DNA from: Holophagales bacterium UBA2201
GTDB lineage: Bacteria > Acidobacteriota > Thermoanaerobaculia > UBA2201
Reading direction: 5' to 3'
Assembly (NCBI GenBank): GCA_002327305.1
Contig: DCUZ01000095.1
Location: 1 to 15,976, forward strand
Length of the DNA stretch: 15,976 nucleotides
In this document: one piece after another, positions 5,416-13,116 of the stretch
How the letters are laid out: the number at the start of each line of letters is the position of its first letter
How positions within the stretch are numbered: position 1 is the first letter of the stretch
Position numbers and translations under genes: made by a program
Notes under the pieces: model-generated
Database searches by the model: none
What the model was told of the DNA's origin: nothing
Seen by the model: only the letters and a program-made list of their open reading frames with translations

Positions 5416-6732
5416 ATGGGCCACAACGGCGTCGGAAAGGACATCTTCACGGACCTGGCCGCCAAGGTGGACGGCCTCCCCATGCGGGTCCCCCGCACCA
5501 AAACCCTCCACGAGATCCTGCGCCGCCTCTACACCCCGGAGGAGGCGGAGGTGGTGGCGAAGATGCCCTACGGCGCCTCCACCTTCGAGCGCGTGGCCGC
5601 CGTCACGAAAATCCCCCGGGAGAAGTTGAGGCCCCTCCTGGAGGGTCTGTGCTCAAAGGGGCTGGTCATGGATGTCTGCATCGGGGACGATTACCGCTAC
5701 CTCCCGTCGCCCATGGTGATCGGGATCTTCGAAATGACCATGATGCGCACCGACGAGGGGGCCGACGCGAAGGCGCTGGCGTCCCTGTTCCACGACATCC
5801 TCTCCGGCGCCGACGGCCTCTGGCCCGCCAACTTCTCCCACGGGGAGCAGATTTCCGTTCTGCGCACCGTTCCCCACGAGGCCGTCGTGAGGGAGGGGTC
5901 CTACACCGAGATCCTGGATTACGACCGGGCCCGCGACCTGGTGGACCGCGCCGAACGGATCGCCGTGGGGATCTGCTCCTGCCGGCACGAGAAGCACCAT
6001 CGGGGGGCCAAGGCGTGCGCGGTCCCCCTGGAACTGTGCTGTTCCTTCAACATGGCGGCCGAGTTCCTGATCCGCCGGAACCTGGGGCGCGAGATCTCCA
6101 AGGGGCAGATGGCGGTGAACCTGGACCGGGCCCGGGAGTGGGGCCTCGTGATGAACGCCGACAGCGTCCAGAGGAACGCCTCCTTCCTGTGCCTCTGCTG
6201 CGGTTGCTGCTGCAACGCCCTGGCGGGCCTGAAAACCTTCGGGTACGCCAACGCGGTCATCGCCTCCGGCTGGTTGCCGCAGATTGACGCGGAGGAGTGT
6301 GTCGGCTGCGGCGCGTGCGCCCGCGCCTGCCCGGTGGAGGTCCTCACCATGGTCCCCGACGAACGCATGAACGCGAAGCCCAAGGCGTCGCCCCGGGTCG
6401 ACGCCGCTCTCTGCCTGGGATGCGGCGTGTGCGCCCTCAAGTGCAAAACGGGAAGCCTGCGCCTGGCGCCCGGCCCCAAGCGGGTCATCCCGCCCGAGAC
6501 CACCTTCCGGCGGGTCCTGCTCCAGACCCTCGAGCGCGGCACCCTCCAGAACCAGCTCTTCGACGATCCCGGGCGCCTCACCCACAAGTTCCTCCGGGGC
6601 TTCGTCGGGGGCTTTCTTCGCCTCCCGCCGGTCAAGCGGGCCCTCCTCTCCAAGGCCCTCCGCTCCCGCTTCCTCGAGTTCATGGAGGCCGGCGTCCGGC
6701 GGAAGGGGCAGGGGTGGGTGACGGAGGCGTGA
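5416..6732 (+). CDS. 4Fe-4S dicluster protein with N-terminal winged-helix-like domain (438 aa)
   Basis: A soluble, probably cytoplasmic electron-transfer or redox protein; no specific enzyme is recognised. Residues about 35-100 look like a winged-helix module of helices and a K-G-L-V wing strand. A central region has a conserved-looking cysteine cluster: C187-S-C189-R, C201, C208-C209. A further unusual run, C259-L-C261-C262-G-C264-C265-C266, precedes a ferredoxin-type domain. The first ferredoxin motif is C295-x2-C298-x2-C301-x3-C305-P; the second is C333-x2-C336-x2-C339-x3-C343-K, with lysine where proline is usual. About 80 basic residues follow. Together these could hold two 4Fe-4S clusters plus another metal site. 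The start is fixed by AAGGAG 6 nt upstream; the longer open frame from 4726 runs antisense to the DUF169 gene. The divergent DUF169 neighbour suggests joint action in anaerobic metabolism, by inference. Confidence 0.82.
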   Translation: MGHNGVGKDIFTDLAAKVDGLPMRVPRTKTLHEILRRLYTPEEAEVVAKMPYGASTFERVAAVTKIPREKLRPLLEGLCSKGLVMDVCIGDDYRYLPSPMVIGIFEMTMMRTDEGADAKALASLFHDILSGADGLWPANFSHGEQISVLRTVPHEAVVREGSYTEILDYDRARDLVDRAERIAVGICSCRHEKHHRGAKACAVPLELCCSFNMAAEFLIRRNLGREISKGQMAVNLDRAREWGLVMNADSVQRNASFLCLCCGCCCNALAGLKTFGYANAVIASGWLPQIDAEECVGCGACARACPVEVLTMVPDERMNAKPKASPRVDAALCLGCGVCALKCKTGSLRLAPGPKRVIPPETTFRRVLLQTLERGTLQNQLFDDPGRLTHKFLRGFVGGFLRLPPVKRALLSKALRSRFLEFMEAGVRRKGQGWVTEA

Positions 6733-6810
6733 TGCCCCGGGATCATGGGGAAACGCCGGGAGGGTCAACGACCGTCAACCGCCGGGGAGTGGGGGGCATG
6801 GAGGAAGCGC

Positions 6811-6970
6811 GCTGGGTGCGGGATGAGCCGTCGAGGCCCGGCGCCGGCCCCAAACGGGGGCCCTCTGTTCCTCCCGGACTCCGCCCGCGCGCTGGAGAAG
6901 ACGGTCCTAAAACCGGGCGATCTTCGGGTCATTTACACGGATGGCGTCGAGGACGCCGTCAACGCCGCGG
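6811..6970 (+). pseudogene. Remnant of a SpoIIE/RsbU-type PP2C phosphatase domain
   Basis: In the frame starting at 6745, residues encoded at about 6856-6963 read G-G-P-L-F-L-P-D, then a ~9-residue spacer, then V-L-K-P-G-D-L-R-V-I-Y-T-D-G-V-E-D-A-V-N. This matches the C-terminal half of PPM/SpoIIE serine phosphatases: G-x-P-L-G, then L-x-P-G-D-x-L-x-L-Y-T-D-G-V-x-E-A-x-N, including the metal-binding Asp of the D-G motif. A preceding A-G-C-G-M at about 6811-6825 could be a worn A-G-H-N-P motif. Nothing upstream or downstream continues the domain, so only about 50 residues survive. It is fused in frame, without a stop, to the sensor downstream, but the TATAAT box and signal peptide of that gene argue it is not translated as part of it. 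A chance match is possible but unlikely given the run of matching positions. Confidence 0.5.
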
Positions 6971-7089
6971 CGGGGAGCACGGTGAAGAGCGGCTCTCCGC
7001 GACGTGCCGAACGAGCCGGGACCAGCCCCCGGACTCGCCGGCGCAGGCCCTCCGTCCGTCCGGTCCTTGGCCTGTCGCCCGGTTTCCTT

Positions 7090-7095
7090 TATAAT
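7090..7095 (+). promoter_or_regulatory. Perfect TATAAT box, predicted leaderless promoter of the sensor-cyclase
   Basis: TATAAT ends 6 nt before the GTG at 7102, the same geometry as at 4259 and 11780. No Shine-Dalgarno sequence precedes the GTG. No -35 was recognised. Confidence 0.6.
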
Positions 7096-7101
7096 CCGGT
7101 C

Positions 7102-10100
7102 GTGCCGCTTTTCCCAAGGATTTTGCGCTCCGCCTGCCGCACGCCTTTCCGACCCGGTCCCGCGGGGGGGCTTTATCTTCTGTTCGTAGGCGTTTTGCTC
7201 GCTCCAGGCTTTCCTGTCCGTGCCGAGGCCCGTTTTGAAACGCTTTCGGTGGACCAGGGGCTGTCGCAGAATTCTGTACACGCCATTTTTCAGGATAGTC
7301 GGGGGTTCCTCTGGATCGGCACCATGGACGGATTGAATCGGTACGACGGCCACGCCTTCAGCATCTTCAGGACGGACCCCGGGGACCGCAACACGATCTC
7401 GGGCGACGACATCGCCTGGATCGGGGAGGACGCCCTCGGCCGGGTCTGCGTCTACGGCGTCGGCGGGCTGGACTTTTACGATCCCGACACCGGCCGCTGG
7501 ACCCATTTCGCCGACGCTTTCCGCAAGGACCGCCCCCCGGAATCCTACTGCATCCGGATGGCCCGCACCGGGGCGGGGGGGCGCCTCTGGCTTCTCGAAA
7601 AGGGCAACGAACTGGTGGTGTACGACCCCGCGGCCGGGAGCCGGCTGCGCCAGCCCAGGGGCCCCCTGGAAGCAACCTCCGGGCCGCTCCCCGAGACCGG
7701 CGGCATGCTGGAAGACCGGGACGGTGGCCTCTGGATCTGGGCTGAAACGGGGTTGTTTCGGTTCGATCCCCGAAGCGGCGCGTGGGCTTCCCAGGAGGAA
7801 CTGCTCGGTTCGATTCCCGACTCCGGATCGTATCGCGTCCGGCATCTGGTCCAGGACGCGGACGGCGACCTCTGGATCCTCGCCGGTTCGGCTGTTCTCA
7901 AGGGCCGCCCGAGTGGCGATGACTGGGTGGTCTTCGATCTCCCGAGCGATCTGGCCGATGGTCTTCGGACATCGCAATACCATTCCCTGCTCAGGGACCG
8001 GGCCGGGAACCTCTGGTTCGCCTCGGGTCGGGGGCTGTTCCGGCTCGGACCGGACGGCCGCCGGTGGTCCCGCTGGATCCACGACCCGGCCGATCCCGCC
8101 GGCCTGGCGGTGGACTCCACCAGCATCGTCTTCGAGGACCGCTCCGGGCTCCTGTGGATCGGCACCGATGGGGGAGGTCTCCACAAATACAATCCCCGGA
8201 GGGAGCAGTGGGGCCATGTCCGCCGGACATCGGGCGACGGCCTCTCCAATGACACCGTGTTCGCCTTCGAGGAGGATCCGGCGGGGGGGCTCTGGATCGG
8301 GACCTTCGGCGGGGGGCTGGACCGCTGGGACCGTCAGCGGGACCGCTGGGACCATTTCCGGCACGATCCCAAGGATTCGAACTCGCTGAGCCACGACAAG
8401 GTCATGGCCCTGATGATGGACCGCGAGGGCATCCTCTGGGTGGGGACCTACGGCGGCGGGTTGAACCGGTTCGATCCCGCCGCCAACGCATGGCAACGCT
8501 TCCGGCACGATCCCCAAGACCCCGATTCCTTGGGGCACGACATCGTCTCCTCCCTCCTCGAGGACAGCCGGGGCAACTTCTGGGTGGGGAGCGACCGCGG
8601 CGGGTTGAATCTTCTGGACCGGAAGACCCTCCGCTGGAGACGGTACTTCCAGGAGGACGCCTCGTCCAACCTGATCGGGCGCAATCGCGTCAAATGCATC
8701 CACGAGGACCGGGAGGGGTTCCTGTGGATCGGCACCTGGGGGACCGGCCTGGCGCGGTTCGATCCCCGCACGGAGGCCGTCGTTTGGTATCCGCACGATC
8801 CCTCCGATCCCCGGACCTTGAGGGACTGGGCCGTCCGGGCGGTGCTGGAAGACCGGAAGGGCCGGCTCTGGGTGGGCACGGCGAAGGGGCTCTCCCTCCT
8901 GGACCGCGCCTCGGGGCGATTCACCCATTACACCACCGCGCAAGGCCTCCCCAACGACTTCATCTACGGGATCCTGGAAGATGCTCAGGGCTGCCTTTGG
9001 CTGAGCACCAATCTGGGGATCTCCTGCTTCGACCCCGAGACGCGGGTGTTTACGAACTACGACCAGAACGACGGCCTGCAGGGGAACGAGTTCAACGTGG
9101 GGGCGCATTACCGGAGCCCGCGGGGAGAGATATTCTTCGGGGGAGGGCGCGGGTTCAACGCCTTTTTCCCGGAGCGGATCGAGGCCAACCCCCACCCCCC
9201 TCCGGTGCGGATCGCCTCGCTCAAGAGTTACGACCGGCCGGTCGCGGCGGCCGCGGGACGGGGCGAAGAACTCCGTCTCTCGTTCCGCGACACCTACCTT
9301 TCCTTCGAATTCATCGCCCTGGACTTCACCAACCCCGGCAAGAACCGGTACGCCTACCGGCTGGAGGGCTTCGACGACCAGTGGGTCCCCTGCGGAACGC
9401 GCCGGCAAACCACCTACACCAACCTCCCCGGAGGGCGCTACGCCTTCCGCGTCAAAGGGGCCAACAGCGACGGCGTGTGGAACGAAGACGGGGCCGTCCT
9501 CCCTTTCGTCCTCCCGCCGCCGCCGTGGAAGACCTGGTGGGCCTATGGACTGTACGGCCTGCTCGCCGTCTCCCTCGTGCTGGGCTATGTCCGGACGAAG
9601 ACGAAGGCGCAGGCCCGGAAGTTGGAGGCGCGGGAGAGGGAGCTGGAGCAGGAGCGGACGGTCTCGGAGAAACTGCGGAACCTGGACCGCCTGAAGGACG
9701 AGTTCCTGGCCAACACCTCCCACGAACTGCGCACCCCCCTCAACGGCATCGTGGGGCTGACCGAATCGCTGATCGACGGGGCGACGGGGCCCCTTCCCGA
9801 GGCCACGGTGGAGAACCTCTCCATGGTGGCGGCCGCCGGGAAGCGGCTCGCATTCCTGGTCAACGACCTCCTCGACTTCTCCCGCCTGAAGAACCGCGAC
9901 CTCGCCCTGCGGAGCCGTCCCGTGGACCTCCGGACGCTCGCCGACCTCGTGTTCGTCCTCCTGCGGCCGCTGGCGGAAAGGAAGGGCTTGCGTCTGCTCA
10001 ACGCCATTCCCGAGGGGACACCGCTGGCCCTCGGGGACGAGGACCGCCTCCAGCAGGTCCTCTACAACCTTATCGGCAACGCGGTGAAATTCACGGAATC

Positions 10101-11712
10101 CGGCGGGGTGCGGGTGGAGGCGGCCCTCCGCGGGGACCGGCTCGAAGTGGCCGTGCGCGACACCGGCATCGGGATCCCGGCCGATAAATTGGAGGATATC
10201 TTCCACCCGTTCGAGCAGGCCGACGGCTCCACCGCCCGGCAGTACGGCGGGACGGGACTGGGACTTTCCATCTCGAGGAAACTGGTTGAGCTCCACGGCG
10301 GAACCCTCCGGGCGGCTTCCGTCCCCGGGACCGGATCCGCCTTCGCCTTCACCCTCCCTCTGGCGGAGGAGGGGAGCGGGCCCGACACAACACCGCGGAC
10401 CGGGTCCCCGCCGGCCCCGGGGCGGGAGATCGCGAAGCTCCGGGACCCGCTGGAGATCGCCCCTCCCGTCGCGCCGCGATCCACCGCGGAGCTGGCTCCC
10501 GACGCCGCGGCCGGCCCGGTCCGCATCCTCATCGTGGACGACGAGCCCGTCAACCTGCAGGTCCTGGCCAACCAACTCTCCATCCAGCGCTTCACCGTGG
10601 CCCAGGCCCTCAACGGCCCGGAGGCCCTCCGCATCCTGGAGGAGGACGGCCCGTTCGACCTCATCCTCCTGGACATCATGATGCCGCGGATGTCCGGCTA
10701 CGAGGTTTCGCGGAAGGTCCGGGAGACCCATCCCGCCCACCTCCTCCCCATCATCATGCTCACGGCCAAGAACCAGGTGACCGACCTGGTGGAGGGGCTG
10801 GCCGCGGGGGCCAATGACTACATCGCCAAGCCCTTCTCCAAGCACGAACTGCTGGCCCGCATCAAGACGCACCTGCACCTGTCCAAGATCAGCGCCGCCT
10901 ACGGCCGGTTCGTCCCCATGGAGTTTTTGGATCACCTGGGGAAGGAGAGCATCCTCGATGTGCGCCTGGGCGATCAGGTGAAGAAGGAGATGACGATTCT
11001 CTTCTCCGACATCCGCTCCTTCACCGCCCTTTCCGAGAAGATGACGCCGGAGGAGAACTTCCGGTTCATCAACGCCTTCCTGGAGCGGATGGAGCCGGTG
11101 ATCACCGCCCATGGCGGGTTCATCGACAAGTACATCGGCGACGCCATCATGGCCCTCTTCGACCGCGCCCCCGACGATGCGGTGCTCGCCGGCATCGCCA
11201 TGCTCGAGCGTCTTGGAGAATTCAACGCGGAGCGGCGCGGTCGCGCGCTCGACCCCGTGGCCATCGGCATCGGCGTCAACACCGGCTCGTTGATGCTGGG
11301 GACCGTGGGGGGGCCGAACCGGATGGACAGCACGGTCATCAGCGATGCCGTGAACCTGGCCTCCCGCATCGAGGGGCTGACCAAGGAGTTCGCCGCCCCC
11401 CTCCTCCTCTCGGACCAGAGCTTCCGGGCCCTGCTCGATCCGGGGGCGTTCCTGGCGCGCGTCGTGGGAAGGACGAAAGTCAAGGGTAAAAGGGAGGCGG
11501 TGACGGTTCACGAGGTGTTCAACGCCGATCCGGAAATCCTGCGAACGGCCAAGCTTGATTCAGCGCCGCTGTTCGAGGAGGCGCTGGGTCTCTATTTCCG
11601 GTCGGACCTCAAGGGCGCGGCGGCTCTGTTCGGGCAATGCGTGAAGCGCGCCCCCGGCGACCGGGTCGCCGCGACCTACCTGGAAAAATGCCGGGGTTGG
11701 GCCGCTTCGTGA
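7102..11712 (+). CDS. Reg_prop two-component hybrid histidine kinase fused to class III adenylate/guanylate cyclase (1536 aa)
   Basis: A single-chain transmembrane sensor. The GTG start gives a signal peptide (hydrophobic core about 24-37, A-E-A at 41-43). Residues 45-690 hold 14 Reg_prop blade motifs of the L-W-I-G-T-x-G-G-L type, which equals two seven-bladed propellers, presumably periplasmic. A Y_Y_Y domain (about 740-805), one membrane helix (about 812-831) and a coiled coil lead to the kinase: H874 in S-H-E-L-R-T-P, N993, D1020-T-G-I-G, and the G-G-T-G-L-G-L box at 1049-1055. The receiver has D1146/D1147, phospho-acceptor D1191 and K1243. The cyclase keeps metal ligands D1303 and D1347, K1343 and D1415 at base-recognition positions (favouring ATP), and N1418/R1422. 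A short TPR-like tail ends it. There is no DNA-binding domain, so output is presumably cyclic nucleotide. The frame is open back to 6745, but the signal peptide supports 7102. Confidence 0.9.
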   Translation: MPLFPRILRSACRTPFRPGPAGGLYLLFVGVLLAPGFPVRAEARFETLSVDQGLSQNSVHAIFQDSRGFLWIGTMDGLNRYDGHAFSIFRTDPGDRNTISGDDIAWIGEDALGRVCVYGVGGLDFYDPDTGRWTHFADAFRKDRPPESYCIRMARTGAGGRLWLLEKGNELVVYDPAAGSRLRQPRGPLEATSGPLPETGGMLEDRDGGLWIWAETGLFRFDPRSGAWASQEELLGSIPDSGSYRVRHLVQDADGDLWILAGSAVLKGRPSGDDWVVFDLPSDLADGLRTSQYHSLLRDRAGNLWFASGRGLFRLGPDGRRWSRWIHDPADPAGLAVDSTSIVFEDRSGLLWIGTDGGGLHKYNPRREQWGHVRRTSGDGLSNDTVFAFEEDPAGGLWIGTFGGGLDRWDRQRDRWDHFRHDPKDSNSLSHDKVMALMMDREGILWVGTYGGGLNRFDPAANAWQRFRHDPQDPDSLGHDIVSSLLEDSRGNFWVGSDRGGLNLLDRKTLRWRRYFQEDASSNLIGRNRVKCIHEDREGFLWIGTWGTGLARFDPRTEAVVWYPHDPSDPRTLRDWAVRAVLEDRKGRLWVGTAKGLSLLDRASGRFTHYTTAQGLPNDFIYGILEDAQGCLWLSTNLGISCFDPETRVFTNYDQNDGLQGNEFNVGAHYRSPRGEIFFGGGRGFNAFFPERIEANPHPPPVRIASLKSYDRPVAAAAGRGEELRLSFRDTYLSFEFIALDFTNPGKNRYAYRLEGFDDQWVPCGTRRQTTYTNLPGGRYAFRVKGANSDGVWNEDGAVLPFVLPPPPWKTWWAYGLYGLLAVSLVLGYVRTKTKAQARKLEARERELEQERTVSEKLRNLDRLKDEFLANTSHELRTPLNGIVGLTESLIDGATGPLPEATVENLSMVAAAGKRLAFLVNDLLDFSRLKNRDLALRSRPVDLRTLADLVFVLLRPLAERKGLRLLNAIPEGTPLALGDEDRLQQVLYNLIGNAVKFTESGGVRVEAALRGDRLEVAVRDTGIGIPADKLEDIFHPFEQADGSTARQYGGTGLGLSISRKLVELHGGTLRAASVPGTGSAFAFTLPLAEEGSGPDTTPRTGSPPAPGREIAKLRDPLEIAPPVAPRSTAELAPDAAAGPVRILIVDDEPVNLQVLANQLSIQRFTVAQALNGPEALRILEEDGPFDLILLDIMMPRMSGYEVSRKVRETHPAHLLPIIMLTAKNQVTDLVEGLAAGANDYIAKPFSKHELLARIKTHLHLSKISAAYGRFVPMEFLDHLGKESILDVRLGDQVKKEMTILFSDIRSFTALSEKMTPEENFRFINAFLERMEPVITAHGGFIDKYIGDAIMALFDRAPDDAVLAGIAMLERLGEFNAERRGRALDPVAIGIGVNTGSLMLGTVGGPNRMDSTVISDAVNLASRIEGLTKEFAAPLLLSDQSFRALLDPGAFLARVVGRTKVKGKREAVTVHEVFNADPEILRTAKLDSAPLFEEALGLYFRSDLKGAAALFGQCVKRAPGDRVAATYLEKCRGWAAS

Positions 11713-11734
11713 TCGCGGGCCGCGCGGAGGATTG

Positions 11735-11777
11735 AGGGGAGGGGGGAGGCATTCCCCGGCGGCCCCCCCCCGCTTTT
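11735..11777 (+). terminator. Possible terminator after the sensor-cyclase gene
   Basis: A G-rich tract (11736-11747) can pair with a nine-C tract (11763-11771) and is followed by TTTT at 11774-11777. It begins about 23 nt after the stop codon. Pairing registers are ambiguous because both arms are homopolymeric, and the T-run overlaps the promoter of the next gene. Confidence 0.3.
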
Positions 11778-11785
11778 GATATAAT
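11777..11785 (+). promoter_or_regulatory. Extended -10 box (TGATATAAT), predicted leaderless promoter of the PilZ gene
   Basis: TGnTATAAT is a full extended -10 element, ending 7 nt before the ATG at 11793. The only purine-rich stretch (AGAGG) abuts the start codon and is too close to serve as a ribosome binding site, so a leaderless transcript is predicted. Confidence 0.6.
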
Positions 11786-11792
11786 TCAGAGG

Positions 11793-12497
11793 ATGGAACA
11801 AGTTCGGGTCCTCGCATTCAATTTTCCCGAGGAACTCAAAGCCGTGGAGGCGGGACTGCTGAGCCGCCCACCCTTCGTCGAGGACGCGGTATCGAGGGCG
11901 GTGGACCTTCTCCGGCGCCTGGAGGAGACCCCCTACCGCCTCTCGATCCTCAACATGCCGGGCGACGGCCTGGAGTTCAAGCAGATCCTCCCCATCGTCC
12001 GGGACCCCAGGATGCCCTGCTCCAAGGGGGCCATCCTGCTGCTGACGCCCGAGGACCGGGTCGAGGAGCATCGCGCCTACCTCCAAAAGGGGCTCAACGC
12101 GGTCCTGCCCCGCACCGCCTGTCCCGATGTCGTCGAGATGGAGATCGCCCGCCAGGTGGAGGTCGCCCCGCGCGTCAGCACCCGCGTCATGCTCCGCCTC
12201 AAGGCCAGGATCCAGGCCAAGGACGCCATGATCCTGTGCCAGACGGCCAACCTCTCCTCCTCCGGGCTGTTCCTGGTCCACAAGACCCAACTGCCGGTGG
12301 GGACGGTCTTCTCGTTTGAATTAATGCTCCCGGGGGCCAGGACTCCGATCGCCGGCGAGGCGCGCGTGGTGCGCCACGCCACTTTCATCAAGGAGAAGTA
12401 CGAGGGGATGGGGGCGGTGTTCATCGCCCTGCCGCCGGAGGGCCAGAAGATCCTGGACGAATTCGTCGCCCGCCAGCGCCCGTCAGGCGGGGCCTGA
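11793..12497 (+). CDS. Pseudo-receiver plus PilZ domain protein (234 aa)
   Basis: A probable c-di-GMP-responsive cytoplasmic regulator. Residues 1-~120 follow the receiver fold pattern (strand V-R-V-L-A-F; strand/loop L-S-I-L-N54-M-P-G-D-G-L-E-F; L-L-L-T; then L-P-R in place of the K-P lysine), but the acidic pair after strand 1 and the phospho-acceptor Asp are missing, so it should not be phosphorylated. Residues about 125-230 are PilZ, with both c-di-GMP-binding motifs intact: R127-V-S-T-R131 (RxxxR) and N153-L-S-S-S-G158 (the [D/N]xSxxG box). The pattern then continues through strands to G-M-G-A-V-F-I. It lies 80 bp after the sensor-cyclase but has its own -10 box, so co-regulation is not shown. 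The C-terminal stop lies in a 6-bp hairpin (12483-12497). Confidence 0.85.
   Translation: MEQVRVLAFNFPEELKAVEAGLLSRPPFVEDAVSRAVDLLRRLEETPYRLSILNMPGDGLEFKQILPIVRDPRMPCSKGAILLLTPEDRVEEHRAYLQKGLNAVLPRTACPDVVEMEIARQVEVAPRVSTRVMLRLKARIQAKDAMILCQTANLSSSGLFLVHKTQLPVGTVFSFELMLPGARTPIAGEARVVRHATFIKEKYEGMGAVFIALPPEGQKILDEFVARQRPSGGA
12483..12497. other. Hairpin spanning the PilZ stop codon between convergent genes
   Basis: TCAGGC and GCCTGA form a perfect 6-bp stem with a 3-nt GGG loop. It sits at the junction of convergent genes (stops at 12497 and 12518) and could act as a weak bidirectional transcription end. The nearest T-rich stretch (12511-12522) is 14 nt away, so a true terminator is unproven. 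Confidence 0.25.
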
Positions 12498-12517
12498 TCC
12501 GCGCCGGAACGTTTCCT

Positions 12518-12988
12518 TTATTTCAGGTCGAAGATCCAAACATTATTGAAGGTTTGCAGGGGCCCCTTGTACTGCTCGTCAATCTGCAACCTCTTCCCCC
12601 CCTCCTGGAGGGAGAAGCGGAAGGTGTTGAAGGCTTCCCCTTTCGAGGTCTGAAGCCGTATGGTGCGGACCAGGACATCTCCGTCCCACCGCATGGAATA
12701 GTAAGCCGGCCAGCGGCCCTCCTGTCCCTCCACCTCCCGCCCATCGGTGGAATGCTCGAAGGAAGCCTCATCGTCTTGTCCCCCGAGCGCGTAAACCCGA
12801 CTGAACTTAAAGTTCGGTTCAAGGTGCTCGATCACGGCGGTTCCCCGCTCGATATGGGCCAACACCCGGTACTCGAAAGCGCTCCGTTCCTTGTTGAAGA
12901 TCCAGGTGCCGGAGAAATCCGGCCGATCCTGAGCCGCGATAGCCGCGGCGGGGAGCAGGAGCAATAGGCACAAGACCTTTGTTTTCAT
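12518..12988 (-). CDS. Small secreted protein with D-F-S-G-T-W signature (156 aa)
   Basis: A Sec signal peptide is clear: M-K-T-K, a leucine-rich core (residues 5-12) and an alanine-rich end with likely cleavage near A19, so the mature protein is exported. It then begins D-R-P-D-F-S-G-T-W-I-F-N-K-E-R-S, an N-terminal signature seen in many secreted Acidobacteriota proteins of lipocalin-like beta-barrel character. The rest is a run of beta-strands with aromatic residues and ends W-I-F-D-L-K. No catalytic motif was seen and the function is unknown. The start at 12988 is chosen for the signal peptide; GAGG lies about 8 nt upstream. A longer frame from 13099 would put 37 residues before the signal peptide and is rejected. 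A TATAAT box at 13098-13103 predicts a leader of about 100 nt. Confidence 0.75.
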   Translation of the reverse strand: MKTKVLCLLLLLPAAAIAAQDRPDFSGTWIFNKERSAFEYRVLAHIERGTAVIEHLEPNFKFSRVYALGGQDDEASFEHSTDGREVEGQEGRWPAYYSMRWDGDVLVRTIRLQTSKGEAFNTFRFSLQEGGKRLQIDEQYKGPLQTFNNVWIFDLK

Positions 12989-13097
12989 ACCGTCAACCTC
13001 GCGTAATCGGATCATCGGGGCATTTAAGCGGCCTCGAAAGGCGGCCGCCCCGAGGTCACAGGCCCCTTCTGTTGGAGGGCGGCCAATGATCCACAAC

Positions 13098-13103
13098 ATT
13101 ATA
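13098..13103 (-). promoter_or_regulatory. TATAAT box for the small secreted protein gene
   Basis: The minus strand reads TATAAT just past the rsgA terminator. Transcription from about 13091 gives a ~100-nt leader before the start at 12988. The 10-mer GCGGCCGCCC occurs once upstream (13127-13136, next to the -35 position) and once in the leader (13041-13050). Confidence 0.5.
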
Positions 13104-13116
13104 CTTCACTCTTCCG

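Larger units (their letters stand above)
6733..7101. other. 369-bp stretch without an intact gene
   Basis: Between the 4Fe-4S protein and the large sensor there is no complete gene. The plus-strand frame of the sensor happens to stay open through it from 6745, but the translation is low-complexity and arginine/proline rich except for the phosphatase-like segment at 6853-6970. A TATAAT box at 7090-7095 ends the interval. Confidence 0.6.

Noticed and set aside
6745..7101. N-terminal extension of the sensor-cyclase to an ATG at 6745
   Set aside because: It would place 119 low-complexity residues before a clear signal peptide, and a TATAAT box lies just before the GTG at 7102.
6907..11511. 1534-codon open frame antisense to the sensor-cyclase
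   Set aside because: Extreme GC bias at third positions keeps antisense frames open. Its translation is low-complexity, rich in G, P, E, R and H with no domain, while the plus strand encodes recognisable domains throughout.
13041..13048. Restriction-site-like GCGGCCGC palindromes as signs of cloning or a vector
   Set aside because: Both copies (also 13127-13134) sit in natural GC-rich intergenic DNA with no vector sequence nearby.
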